A stretch of DNA of 61,697 bases from a virus. The stretch is taken from positions 1-61,697 of IMG/VR virus record IMGVR_UViG_3300047550_003451, one strand, 5' to 3'. A model generated the notes under the pieces. That model was not told where the DNA came from and did not search any database. It worked only from the letters and a program-made list of their open reading frames with translations. Shown here one piece after another: positions 1 through 8,625 of this stretch (position 1 is its first letter; each line of letters begins with the position of its first letter). The position numbers and the translations under genes were made by a program.

Positions 1-2
1 GC

Positions 3-197
3 GACGCCTGCGGCACAACACAGCACAGAGACACGAATGCAGCAGTGAACATCCGCAATTGGGGACATCAACAATGGACAATAGATCATGCAGGGCAGGA
101 ACTGCCCCAAGCGCCTGTGGATGTGATCACAGATATTCTAACTCATTGGGGTCTGCTGTCAGCCAATACGATCAAGCAGCAAGCCACAGCCCTTTAG
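3..197 (+). CDS. tnpB: TnpB (IS200/IS605 OrfB) C-terminal end, left part outside window
   Basis: The reading frame enters from the left edge and stops at 195-197. It encodes the end of a TnpB zinc ribbon followed by the RuvC-III signature read as H-R-D-T-N-A-A-V-N-I, then a tail ending in ITDILTHWGLLSANTIKQ. The same tail recurs in the remnants near 8.6, 15.6, 30.3 and 38.8 kb. TnpB proteins are RNA-guided nucleases of IS200/IS605 elements. The Asp before T-N-A-A is present here, unlike two other copies. Whether the N-terminal part exists left of the window cannot be told. Confidence 0.8.
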   Translation, partial: DACGTTQHRDTNAAVNIRNWGHQQWTIDHAGQELPQAPVDVITDILTHWGLLSANTIKQQATAL

Positions 198-212
198 GGC
201 GTGGTAGTTCAC
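184..212 (+). repeat. IS605-type right-end hairpin (type A)
   Basis: CCACAGCCC-TTTA-GGGCGTGG forms a hairpin followed by TAGTTCAC. It lies directly after the TnpB stop, where IS200/IS605 elements carry the subterminal hairpin of their right end. The same sequence recurs many times in the window. The first 16-20 nt outside GTTCAC would be the guide of an omega RNA made from this copy. Confidence 0.75.
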
Positions 213-228
213 TAATAAACAAACTAGC

Positions 229-1002
229 TTGACGTTCTCAGTAGTCAGCAGTTGGAGCCAAGATCCCACAACAGCCCGTCAATTTGCTGTCACCCAACCT
301 ACCTACCAACTCAATCCTCAGGTTATGGCAGCTCATGGGATCCAACAATCAAGGAAAGAAGCACTCAGCGGTTACAGAGGCGTGATTTTGAAAATGCACC
401 TTGACGCAAATCAAGCAATAGATGTGGATGCAAGCGGTGTAGGACATGAAAGCGAAATTGTTGTGCCACCGGGGACATATGTCATTGAAATTGATCAAAT
501 AATCAAGAAATATGAACACCAGTTACAGGACAAGGACACTGACATCAATCAAGTGGTGTTGAATACAAACAGAGAAGATTTGAAAAAATCTAATACTGAG
601 CATAGGTTCTTTGATTATGTGATTCATCATCATGTGAAAGAATTATCACCCAAGGCACAAGAGCACTTGTATAATTTGTATGCTCCTCTCCCAGGTGGTC
701 CATCCTTTGTATATGATGTGGATACATCACAAGATTATTTCACCAAAAAAGATCGAATCAGAGTAGAGTATCATGTGCCCAGTTGGAAATTGTTTGAATT
801 GGCCCATCAGGGTGCATTCAATTCACAAAAAATCAAAAAGATTCAAAATCTAGGCAAACAAATTATCAATCAAGCGTTGCCTGTGGTCAAGGAATATGCT
901 GCCACAGCAACGGAGTTCAATCCTCAATTACTCAAATTTATTGGACGAATGTCTCAAGACAATCGTATAGATAAAACTATCCAACAAGTATTCAGGAATT
1001 GA
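229..1002 (+). pseudogene. ADP-ribosyltransferase-fold protein, N-terminally truncated by an IS end
   Basis: The frame opens at a TTG just after a transposon end. An in-frame TAG lies in that end's hairpin (205-207). Residues 7-20 (SSWSQDPTTARQFA) match the Ser-x-Ser beta strand of ADP-ribosyltransferases, and E74-S75-E76 followed by VVPPGTY matches the catalytic ExE loop. The upstream NAD-binding Arg strand is missing, so the enzyme looks decapitated by the element. The remaining roughly 150 residues are unrecognised. T4-like phages use such enzymes (Alt, ModA) to modify host RNA polymerase; that role is only analogy here. No ribosome-binding site is visible at the TTG. A full-length upstream part could lie beyond the window edge. 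Confidence 0.6.
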
Positions 1003-1112
1003 ACAACCAGGTAAGAGATATCAACAAGATCAAAGATCCCAAAGAACAATCTCACGCAATTGAAGATTACAAAAATGAATTGACTAGATTGTTACAAAGA
1101 GTTGGTGGTTAG
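999..1112 (+). CDS. 37-aa ORF overlapping the ART-like gene end
   Basis: A TTG overlaps the TGA of the preceding frame and opens 37 charged, coiled-coil-like residues (INKIKDPKEQ, then NELTRLLQRVGG). It may be a small coupled gene. It may equally be the original C-terminus of the ART-like protein moved to another frame by a one-base slip, which the continuous helical character suggests. Confidence 0.35.
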   Translation: MNNQVRDINKIKDPKEQSHAIEDYKNELTRLLQRVGG

Positions 1113-1113
1113 A

Positions 1114-1932
1114 TCATAACAATTTCTTATCATAATCATCTACCAATCTTACAAGATCCTCATATTTTATACTGCTTGCGGTGTGCTTTTTGGCATTTTC
1201 AGAGAATAACATTAGCTCACAATTCATTACATGAGTAATATAATATGGATCATAATTTTTGCGAATAGATTCATTGACACTAACTTTATGATCACGAGTA
1301 TATCCGTTTGGGTTCTTTTTTGATCGAAAGCCAATCTTTTTTAGAGAGTTTAAATCAAATAGTGACGGATAATCAAAAACATTAAACGTAAACCAAAAAA
1401 CAGCTCTTCCATTATGGCTATATCTGTCTCTACAATTGTCGCAATATTTTCGGCGACGCATAGTAAGAAATTCTTGGTTACAATGATGGCAAGTGGAACA
1501 ATTTTGTGATTGTTGTAATTTTTTGCTTACTAGTTTGGGACGATTGACAGCACATGTTTGTGAACAATATTTTGCAGATCTACGTTTACACAGGGCCCCA
1601 CAGATAGCACAACTTGGTAAGTCTGGTTGATAATCATTTTTAGGATTGTAGCCATTTGTTTTGACAACCGAATTCCTGATGCGCATCTTTGTATCTAATG
1701 AATGTTGTCTCCTTGTATTACTATATGATGCAGAGCAAGATTGACTGCAAAATCTGAACTGCCCTTTTTTTAGGGCTGTTTGGCATGATCGACATTCATT
1801 TTCAGCAAAATGTTTTTGTCTTGATTTGGTTGAACACTGAGGGGAACAAAAAGTTTTACCATAACTTGCACCTTTGACCAAAAATGGGGAGGTGCAGAAT
1901 TTACAGATTTCTTGATATGGGTATTTGGCCAT
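1114..1932 (-). CDS. HNH-type nuclease with four zinc knuckles (probable homing endonuclease)
   Basis: The 272-residue protein starts at the ATG preceded by GGAGA. It contains four repeats of the form CxxC...CxxxC or CxxC (CKFC/CSPQC, CRSC/CSQSC, CAIC/CSQTC, CHHC/CDNC), as in DNA-binding zinc ribbons. The C-terminal third has an HNH-like core: RDHKVSV, then ITHVMNCELM, then an N-x3-K pattern in SENAKK. This architecture is typical of free-standing phage homing endonucleases, which cut cognate intronless or endonuclease-less alleles. It lies convergent to the ART-like gene and divergent from the tRNA. Cleavage target unknown. Confidence 0.65.
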   Translation of the reverse strand: MAKYPYQEICKFCTSPFLVKGASYGKTFCSPQCSTKSRQKHFAENECRSCQTALKKGQFRFCSQSCSASYSNTRRQHSLDTKMRIRNSVVKTNGYNPKNDYQPDLPSCAICGALCKRRSAKYCSQTCAVNRPKLVSKKLQQSQNCSTCHHCNQEFLTMRRRKYCDNCRDRYSHNGRAVFWFTFNVFDYPSLFDLNSLKKIGFRSKKNPNGYTRDHKVSVNESIRKNYDPYYITHVMNCELMLFSENAKKHTASSIKYEDLVRLVDDYDKKLL

Positions 1933-2078
1933 TGCCTGATCTCCAAGTAAATAGGTGTATGGGACAGCCTGGGGCTCCAAGCCGGGTTTCCATTTGCTGT
2001 AACAAATGGATTACCATTCTTATTTATATCTAATGTGGTTGACGTTTGCTAGATTTCAGCCTATATTATTCATGGTAA

Positions 2079-2155
2079 GGGCCGTTATCATAATTGGTTA
2101 ATGACGTCTCCTCATAAGAGATTTTATGTTCGTTCGAGTCGAACACGGCCTACCA
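2079..2155 (+). tRNA. tRNA with anticodon CAU, probably tRNA-Ile2 (lysidine type)
   Basis: A complete cloverleaf can be folded by hand. The acceptor is GGGCCGT with ACGGCCT, the D stem TCAT/ATGA, the anticodon stem GTCTC/GAGAT around the loop CTCATAA (anticodon 2113-2115), and the T arm GTTCG-TTCGAGT-CGAAC. Discriminator A and an encoded CCA follow. CAU is used by initiator Met, elongator Met and the minor Ile2 tRNA, whose C34 is changed to lysidine by TilS. A tilS gene starts about 530 bp downstream, which favours Ile2 for AUA codons. Elongator Met remains possible; the paired 1-72 position (G-U) argues against an initiator. Confidence 0.88.
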
Positions 2156-2205
2156 ATCCTTTCCCACAATTTGACCTTATTCTCATCAATCTGTCATAAT
2201 TTGTT

Positions 2206-2445
2206 TATGACACAAAATAGACGCACAGCCCCTATCCTCATTACGATTTATCCTCCCAAACATCTATTCCTGGTGTAGGAACTCTTGTGGAAAATCATAT
2301 CCGAGAAAAAATTTCCTGGTGCAAACAGAATTTGGAAGAGGATGATTGGGATATAGATCCTCTCAATGGACGTCTATTATTTCGAACGCATGAATTGTTT
2401 GTGTGGTTTGTCATGAGCTGGGATCCCAATTACAAGATCAACTAA
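2206..2445 (+). pseudogene. Small gene, apparently frameshifted
   Basis: An ATG at 2206 opens a frame that stops after about 24 codons. A second frame running to TAA 2443-2445 encodes GTLVENHIREKISWCKQNLE and continues for about 40 residues. A GTG at 2287 could start an independent 52-aa product. The pattern KI-W-CK-x-(F/L) is shared with the next small gene, so the two look like paralogues. Whether this is decay or two tiny ORFs cannot be decided. Function unknown. Confidence 0.35.
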
Positions 2446-2459
2446 CATTTAAATAGAGT

Positions 2460-2672
2460 ATGGCTCGACACTGGCCCTACCATTCCGTGATTTCTCCTCT
2501 AACTGCGGATCAACAAAGGAAAATTATCCTCTGGTGCAAAACTCAATTTGGAGATTTGAGTTACCAACATTGGGCACATCACAACACAAACTCCAAACTA
2601 ACCGTGTATTTTTGTGACCAATTTCTCAAAACCCAATTTGATCTCACATGGTGCAACACATTGCAAATATAG
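2460..2672 (+). CDS. Hypothetical 70-aa protein
   Basis: The ATG opens 70 residues rich in His, Trp and Gln. The core KIILWCKTQFG resembles the preceding frameshifted ORF, suggesting tandem small paralogues. No known domain is recognised. The frame ends immediately before the sharp rise in GC content that marks the tilS island. Confidence 0.45.
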   Translation: MARHWPYHSVISPLTADQQRKIILWCKTQFGDLSYQHWAHHNTNSKLTVYFCDQFLKTQFDLTWCNTLQI

Positions 2673-2685
2673 TAAGAATGACCTC

Positions 2686-3642
2686 ATGGACGTCCAAAGC
2701 GTCTCCTCCCTCATGCACGGCAAGAAAGATTGCCTGATCGGAGCAAGCGGTGGAGTGGACAGCATGTCCATGCTGCACTGGATGGCCAGGAACCGAGGCA
2801 AGCTACCAGTACCTGTCCGTGTGATGCACGTCGATCACGGCATCCATCCGAGCAGCGGAGATTGGGCCCAGCATGTCATGGAGACCTGCAGGGAGCTGGA
2901 CATCCGGTGCGAGGTCAAGAGGGTCAGCCTGGAAGGTCTGGGAAACAATCTCGAATACGCAGCCCGCCGGGCAAGATACAAGGCCTTCTGCGAAAGTGGT
3001 GCCGACGCGTTGGTTCTCGCCCACCATGCGAACGCTCAGTGCGAAAGCTTCCTCCTGAAGCTGTTCAGGGGTAGCGGTGTTAAGGGGTTGAAGGTGATGG
3101 GTGCCAGCGTTCCGTGCTGGTACGACGAGACCGTTACGGTGTTGCGGCCGCTGCTGAACGTAACAAGGGGAAGGATCGAGACATGGGCCGAGGAACACGG
3201 AATCATCAGCGTCGAGGACCCATCCAACTCGGATGACAGGTATGATCGGAACTACATCCGCAACCGTATCTGGCCGGTGATCCAGGAGAGGTTCGACATC
3301 GCCGACATCAATACCATCCGCAGCATCCAGCACCTCGGCGAGGCGTGGGAGCTGACGGTGATCCTGGCGGACCAGGACATTGCCTCGGTCACCATGCCGG
3401 ATGGTAGCATGGAATGGTCCAAGGTCAAGGATCTGGGATACCTGCGGATCAAGAACATGATCCTGCGCATCCTCGACAGGGAAGGGATCTATGGGTTCAG
3501 CATCAACCACGTAGAACAGTTTTCCCGGGGAATCATGGAAGCCGACCTTGACAGCCGGAATGAGCTCAGCCTCCGTGGATTTTCCATCCAAAAGATCGGC
3601 AAGCGCATCCATGTCTCAAGCAAGCAGCAGCAGGCAGCCTGA
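2686..3642 (+). CDS. tilS: tRNA(Ile)-lysidine synthase
   Basis: TilS ligates lysine to C34 of tRNA-Ile2(CAU) using ATP, so that it reads AUA and is charged with Ile. The N-type ATP-pyrophosphatase loop SGGVDS is at residues 21-26. It is followed by HVDHGIHP, LEYAARRARY and AHHANAQCES...LFRGSGVKGL, all hallmarks of the TilS core. At about 318 residues it is shorter than bacterial TilS with full C-terminal domains. The start chosen (2686) lies where the GC-rich sequence begins; a GTG at 2614 is possible. Codon use and GC content (clearly above 50 percent) differ from every neighbour, which points to recent acquisition. A tRNA-CAU gene lies just upstream. Confidence 0.88.
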   Translation: MDVQSVSSLMHGKKDCLIGASGGVDSMSMLHWMARNRGKLPVPVRVMHVDHGIHPSSGDWAQHVMETCRELDIRCEVKRVSLEGLGNNLEYAARRARYKAFCESGADALVLAHHANAQCESFLLKLFRGSGVKGLKVMGASVPCWYDETVTVLRPLLNVTRGRIETWAEEHGIISVEDPSNSDDRYDRNYIRNRIWPVIQERFDIADINTIRSIQHLGEAWELTVILADQDIASVTMPDGSMEWSKVKDLGYLRIKNMILRILDREGIYGFSINHVEQFSRGIMEADLDSRNELSLRGFSIQKIGKRIHVSSKQQQAA

Positions 3643-3967
3643 CTGTAAATCGATCCGAAAGACCAGGGTCCATTCGGATGCCAAGGAAAGCCGTAACCGA
3701 CGGTTTGGTGAGAAGATATACGGAATCGTGCATGCCCCGGTGATCCCCAAGGACATCATCGGAGCCTGGGATCCTCCGACCTATCTGCAAAGCAGGCGGA
3801 CCAGCATGCACTCCGCCACGGTGCTCAACAACGGCATTGACCGCAAGCTGGACCTGAGGTGTTTCTACACCGGCGTGGTATGTGACCCGCCTCCGGCCAA
3901 GCCAGAGTCAGGGTGGAACATGGATCCGAAACTGATAGTTATTGAGATCATATATTTCTATAAATGA
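3611..3967 (+). CDS. Hypothetical protein in GC-rich island, probably 3'-truncated
   Basis: The frame starts at an ATG overlapping the end of tilS by 32 nt. It stays GC-rich to about 3940, then runs into AT-rich sequence and stops. The middle (EKIYGIVHAPVIPKDIIGAW) looks like genuine coding sequence. The C-terminal tail coincides with the edge of a TnpB remnant on the other strand, so the gene was probably cut when the island joined the phage. No family recognised. Confidence 0.4.
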   Translation: MSQASSSRQPDCKSIRKTRVHSDAKESRNRRFGEKIYGIVHAPVIPKDIIGAWDPPTYLQSRRTSMHSATVLNNGIDRKLDLRCFYTGVVCDPPPAKPESGWNMDPKLIVIEIIYFYK

Positions 3968-4268
3968 TCTTATATTTTTTAACAAAGGGACTATATGCTC
4001 CTCTGTTGCGGATATTGATAGCGCCATTCAAGTGGGCATCTATTTCATATCCACAACTCAAACACGAGAATCGTTCGCCTTGGCGCGATTGCTTGTGTTT
4101 GACCCCGCATGCACTGCAAGTTTGCGATGTGTATGCTGCATGTACGCGAGTTATCCGGACGCCGTTCTCTTCGCATGCATGTTCTATCCTTTGCTGGGCC
4201 AAGCCCACGCGCCAGAATTGATTCCGTCTACCCCAACGATTGGGAGAGAACTGAATTGTCTCCCACAC
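3948..4268 (-). pseudogene. TnpB remnant of a second, divergent type
   Basis: The 106-residue frame holds only the C-terminal TnpB zinc ribbon (TCSACGVKHKQS...FSCLSCGYEI) followed by D-A-H-L-N-G-A-I-N-I. The RuvC-I and RuvC-II parts are absent. The sequence differs from the ITDILTHWG-type remnants elsewhere, so it derives from another element. It marks the right boundary of the GC-rich tilS island. The residue two before N-G-A is His rather than the usual catalytic Asp. Confidence 0.75.
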
Positions 4269-4295
4269 CTTGAATTCTATAATAGAATTTATATA

Positions 4296-7200
4296 TCAAG
4301 CACTTGCAGCACCCAATTGTGCACTGATCCATGTCTGATCAGCAATGCAAATGAACTCACATCGCAGTGCATTGGTGAGTGTTACCCCAGTGCTCCCAGC
4401 TATACCATCGATAGTTTCAATACCTTGTGCATACACTTTAACAGCATTAGCCCCTGAATTGAAAATTACAATCCTAGCTCCAACATTACTGGATGGTAAA
4501 ATAACTCCAGTGCCAGATGCAACAGTAGTTAACCTATTATAGCTGGCTGTTAGTTGAAGCGCATCAGCACGCACAGTGCCTGCCGCAGTCAATGTATTGG
4601 CAGTGCTTTCCAACACATGTTTGGTTGTGGATACCAAACCATTCACTGTAGTGCTACCACCAATTTCCAAATCTCCTCCTTGTGATTGCAAACTTAGAAT
4701 ATTTTTTGGCTGCCAATGTCTATACAATGTTAATGGATTACTCTCCACGCCCGCCCTTACTCCTGGAAGAAATGTTGCACTGTCTCCCTCACCCATCTGC
4801 ACATTGCGTATTAAAACCGTATATGCTGGTGTTACACTTACTCTTATCCAAATGCTAACCCCACTAAGAGGTGTATCAAATTGAGCAGATACAGCTTTCC
4901 AAGCAGCAGAACCCTCAAATTCCTCTGTATAAATGTCAGAGCCGCCTCTAGTTGTGCCTATGCTCACTGTTAAAACAAGTTCTGTATATACGTCTACATT
5001 ACCACCCTTATATCCCACACGCCAGGTGCATTCTGTTGCATAGGGCAATTGTTGTCCAATACCAATAGTAACTTCTTGATCCAAACATGCTGGATTACTG
5101 CCGTCACCAGTGAGTGCAATACCGCCTTCTGGATCAACTACTACTGTGCCAGTACCCCCTGACACAGTCCAAATCCACCCATTCTGCAGTTGGTTTTCAT
5201 TAGGAGATATACTATCATTAAAGTTAAAGTTTTGTATTACTTGCGCACCTGCAGTGGGACTGGTAGGAAATGGTTGAGTAGTAAGTTCTCCAGTACTAGC
5301 ATTATATGCAGTTATCAATCTCTTCAAGCCTGCACATGGCCCACTATAGTAAGCAAGATATCTATCCTTATACCAATCATCTAAATTGGCTGTCAATGGC
5401 GTAGCATGTAAGGTAGTAGTACTAGAATCAAAAGTTACATATTCACTTCTACCTGTTTGCGTTTCTCTTACAATCAAATCAACAACACCCTGCGGTGGTT
5501 GATATTCGCAAACACTAGTATTAACTGTTTCTACAGTAGAATATTGATTTAATACTCTATCACTAGTAAAGCTTCTTAATCTAAATGTACCATTATATTT
5601 GTCGTCAGTTAATCCAGCTGGCACGACAGCAGTTGATGGATTGCTATTCACAAGGGCACTTTGTGGTGTAAAAGATCTCCATTCGACTGTACCATCAGTC
5701 TTATCTCCAGAACCACTAGGTCCAGTTCCAAGACTAGCACTATTACCACTTGTTGTGCACCACCAATATACGCTGTTAGCGTAAATTATATCTCCTTGAC
5801 TGTAACTTGTGCTAGCTAACCAGTAACGAATACTAGTGGCACTGTAGAAATTCCATAACAGGTATCCATCTTGAATTTGACTTCCTGTGCCACTAGGTTC
5901 TAGTTGACTAGTTTGATTACCAACTGGTGACTGAACACATATATAATATAGTCCAGCACTGTTTTGTACACAGTCTCCTAAATTGTATGTGGTACTAGCT
6001 GACCAATTAGAAGGCGGACTAATTTTAAGCCTCCAAGTGACACTGCCATCGACTATGCCAGTACCCAAACCAGTGGGGTGTGAATTGCTGCTGGTGCCTG
6101 CAACCACGCACAAGTAAACATTGTTTTCAGTAGTTTGAACTTGATCACCCAATTGATAACTGTGCCCTGGCTGCCACCAAGGTGATACAAATGTGGGAAC
6201 CCATGCCCATATACCATTATTATCACTAATATATCCACCATAACCTGATGGTTCTGTAACACTTCCCACAATAGCTTCCATACAAGTATAAACCATTCCA
6301 GATGGCACTTTTACCTGATGATTAGTACTACTATTAGCTGTGCTATAAGTTTGGAGTGGACCAGCTTGCCATGAATTAATCTTTCTCCACAAAAAATTGC
6401 CTTTGGGAATACCTTGATATCCTTTGACCTCTAAATTTGCACCCAAGCTAGTGCTTTCTAACCAAGCATTACGTAGTCGTATTCTACCTGTTTGAATATT
6501 AGCATGACTGCCTCCTTGGATACTACCCTGTGCCCAATTGATTGCATTCTGATTGAAATTTACATCTTTTAAATCTACTCCATAAGCGGCTGTGGGAAAA
6601 TTATAGACTTCAGTACCATGAAATGCTAATAGTGTTCCGTGTAAAGGATCAACACCACTGTATCCTTGTTCACTAGTACCATATGCAGTTTTCCAACCAA
6701 ATGATAGTAATGAATTGCCACGTTTAACGTTATATGCAGCACTTTCTTCTACTGGAGCCATGCCATCTACGCTAACAATTGTCAATGTCTGACCACTCAA
6801 TGTTCTAGTACTAGCGTTAACATCACTCCACCAACCCATTTCATTGAATCGTTGGTTGTTAAAATTTCTAGCACCCACTCGAATAAATGTCCAAACAGCT
6901 GACCCATCCTGGATATTAGTACTGTAAGGATTGTCTAAAAAGATGTCATAATAAGTCCATACTACTGAGCCATCTGGAATGCTCTCACTTATGCCAGTTG
7001 GGGCAGTCGTACCACTGGTTCCTCCAGTAGTGCATTTATAATTTTTGCCAGAGGCATAGACTATGGCACCCACACTATACGACGTAGTTGCAGTCCAATC
7101 AATGCTACTTTTGTAACTGGTTCCAGCTACTTTACAATAATAGGTTTGTTTTGTAAGAACACTCGTTACACGTTTACCTACTCTATAAACAGTGTTTGTT

Positions 7201-8459
7201 GACCAATTGTCACTACGATATATGTTGTTGACAATTGAATTGTAATATTGGAGATGACTGCCACTGGCATATCCCGCTTCGGGTGCAACTCCTCCTCTAG
7301 TAAACCTAATGCCGCTTCCAACCCAAAAAGGATTGGTTGCTGGTGTAGAACCAATCCATGGAGTCAAACTGTTCACACTAGCATTAGCCTCACCAAAATT
7401 TATACGAAAAGTTGCTGCTCGTTCACCACCCCAACTTTGTGTAACATCACCATCTTTCAATCCTAGTGTATGAGTGATCTCCCAATTACTTAATGCACCT
7501 TTTTGATTGAGTGAACCACCAGCTTGTACTTGATCACTTATGCTCCATACATTTACAGGAGTTCTACCTGTGCTATTAAGATTCAATCCTGATGTGCCAG
7601 CAGTAGTACATTTGTAAATCATACCACTGTTATTAACATATGTGTCTAATGAATAAGATGTTTTTGCTTGCCAATCAGGAATGAATTGCCATGTAACAGA
7701 TCCATCTGTAATTGAACCACTTTCTGTGAGTGGTCCACCACTGCTTGCACTTGTTCCAGCTTCTGTACAAATATAATACCTATATGTTATTCTTAGACTG
7801 CCATTGGTTACGATGGCTCCTATCTGATAGGCTGTAGATTTAGTCCATGGTCTTGGCATTTGAGCCAAATAATCCCAGCGAAGGGTGCCAACACCGTCTA
7901 CAATGTTTGTTCCTGTTGAGCTAGGTCCAGAACCTGTAGAATTACTTGTACCAGCAACACTACAAACATAATTATTTCCTTGATTAAAAACAACAGTGCC
8001 TAATGTATAGGCAGTGCTGGTTTTCCATCCTACGCTGGGATGGCTGACATTCCTCCAACGCAGTGTTCCTGTACCATCTTGAATGTTACTATTTTTATCT
8101 ACAGGACCACTGTCTAATTTGCTAAGCACTGTGCGAAAATATAATGGATTAGCAGCATCAATATAATCCCATACACACGTGCCATCAGTTTGTTGAGTAA
8201 GAGTGCCTTGTGGACCCAATCCACTAGCACTGCTTGTTCCTCCTTGAGTACAAAGATATGTTAGTCTTCCTGGCCTATCCACATTGACTACAATATCTCC
8301 CGCAACAAAACTAGTATTTGTGTTCCAAGTTTTATTTACATTATAGAGCTTGAAATCACTAGCAGTAACATTCAATTTGTCACTTACCAATTGATTGACG
8401 TCGCCCAATTGACTGTTTGGAAAATTCACTGATGTATTGTTTGTAAAAAGTGTGAACAT
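4296..8459 (-). CDS. 1387-aa tail fibre with about ten carbohydrate-binding repeats
   Basis: The protein contains roughly ten copies of a 50-60 residue unit of the form W-x3-T-x-Y-x2-G-x2-V...Y-x-C-x3-GTS...DG-x-V-x-W. This resembles the chitin/cellulose-binding CBM5/12 fold. The unit occurs in residues 45-320, 420-540 and 700-1000. Between and after them lie beta-rich segments and a C-terminal domain starting near residue 1280 (VRADALQLTASYNRL). Such modules bind polysaccharides, so it is likely a receptor-binding or side fibre. It is preceded by a late promoter 30 nt upstream of the start. The same unit recurs in the 18.8-22 kb protein. Confidence 0.75.
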   Translation of the reverse strand: MFTLFTNNTSVNFPNSQLGDVNQLVSDKLNVTASDFKLYNVNKTWNTNTSFVAGDIVVNVDRPGRLTYLCTQGGTSSASGLGPQGTLTQQTDGTCVWDYIDAANPLYFRTVLSKLDSGPVDKNSNIQDGTGTLRWRNVSHPSVGWKTSTAYTLGTVVFNQGNNYVCSVAGTSNSTGSGPSSTGTNIVDGVGTLRWDYLAQMPRPWTKSTAYQIGAIVTNGSLRITYRYYICTEAGTSASSGGPLTESGSITDGSVTWQFIPDWQAKTSYSLDTYVNNSGMIYKCTTAGTSGLNLNSTGRTPVNVWSISDQVQAGGSLNQKGALSNWEITHTLGLKDGDVTQSWGGERAATFRINFGEANASVNSLTPWIGSTPATNPFWVGSGIRFTRGGVAPEAGYASGSHLQYYNSIVNNIYRSDNWSTNTVYRVGKRVTSVLTKQTYYCKVAGTSYKSSIDWTATTSYSVGAIVYASGKNYKCTTGGTSGTTAPTGISESIPDGSVVWTYYDIFLDNPYSTNIQDGSAVWTFIRVGARNFNNQRFNEMGWWSDVNASTRTLSGQTLTIVSVDGMAPVEESAAYNVKRGNSLLSFGWKTAYGTSEQGYSGVDPLHGTLLAFHGTEVYNFPTAAYGVDLKDVNFNQNAINWAQGSIQGGSHANIQTGRIRLRNAWLESTSLGANLEVKGYQGIPKGNFLWRKINSWQAGPLQTYSTANSSTNHQVKVPSGMVYTCMEAIVGSVTEPSGYGGYISDNNGIWAWVPTFVSPWWQPGHSYQLGDQVQTTENNVYLCVVAGTSSNSHPTGLGTGIVDGSVTWRLKISPPSNWSASTTYNLGDCVQNSAGLYYICVQSPVGNQTSQLEPSGTGSQIQDGYLLWNFYSATSIRYWLASTSYSQGDIIYANSVYWWCTTSGNSASLGTGPSGSGDKTDGTVEWRSFTPQSALVNSNPSTAVVPAGLTDDKYNGTFRLRSFTSDRVLNQYSTVETVNTSVCEYQPPQGVVDLIVRETQTGRSEYVTFDSSTTTLHATPLTANLDDWYKDRYLAYYSGPCAGLKRLITAYNASTGELTTQPFPTSPTAGAQVIQNFNFNDSISPNENQLQNGWIWTVSGGTGTVVVDPEGGIALTGDGSNPACLDQEVTIGIGQQLPYATECTWRVGYKGGNVDVYTELVLTVSIGTTRGGSDIYTEEFEGSAAWKAVSAQFDTPLSGVSIWIRVSVTPAYTVLIRNVQMGEGDSATFLPGVRAGVESNPLTLYRHWQPKNILSLQSQGGDLEIGGSTTVNGLVSTTKHVLESTANTLTAAGTVRADALQLTASYNRLTTVASGTGVILPSSNVGARIVIFNSGANAVKVYAQGIETIDGIAGSTGVTLTNALRCEFICIADQTWISAQLGAASA

Positions 8460-8488
8460 ACATTGGTCCCTATTGATCTTAATATCTA

Positions 8489-8496
8489 TATTTATG
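8489..8496 (-). promoter_or_regulatory. Phage late promoter (CATAAATA)
   Basis: On the minus strand CATAAATA lies 30 nt before the ATG of the 1387-aa fibre gene. It matches the T4-type late promoter octamer at seven of eight positions. Confidence 0.6.
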
Positions 8497-8500
8497 TCTC

Positions 8501-8585
8501 GCCGCTATCCATCCAGGAAATCTAGCCCTTTGGCTTTCCTTGACAGATTGTGAACTACCACAGCCTAAAGGGCGTGGTAGTTCAC
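8501..8585. repeat. Type B hairpin next to a back-to-back type A end
   Basis: 8501-8540 is a degenerate type B motif (GCCGCTATCCATCCAGG...GGCTTTCC). At 8550-8585 GTGAACTACCAC and GTGGTAGTTCAC form a perfect 12-bp inverted repeat enclosing AGCCTAAAGGGC. The latter looks like the outer ends of a left-facing and a right-facing element fused together, with no body left. Confidence 0.6.
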
Positions 8586-8625
8586 AGCACACTGTCTGGG
8601 CTATTGAAAAGAGAGTGGTCAGGCC

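Noticed and set aside
2079-2155. Initiator tRNA-Met
   Set aside because: The 1-72 pair is formed (G-U) and the anticodon stem lacks the three G-C pairs typical of bacterial initiators.
2448-2455. TTTAAATA as late promoter of the 70-aa gene
   Set aside because: It lies only five bases before the ATG, so transcription would start inside the gene.
2803-3612. Long minus-strand ORF (269 aa) opposite tilS
   Set aside because: It is a by-product of high GC in the tilS island; the plus frame has all TilS motifs and this one none.
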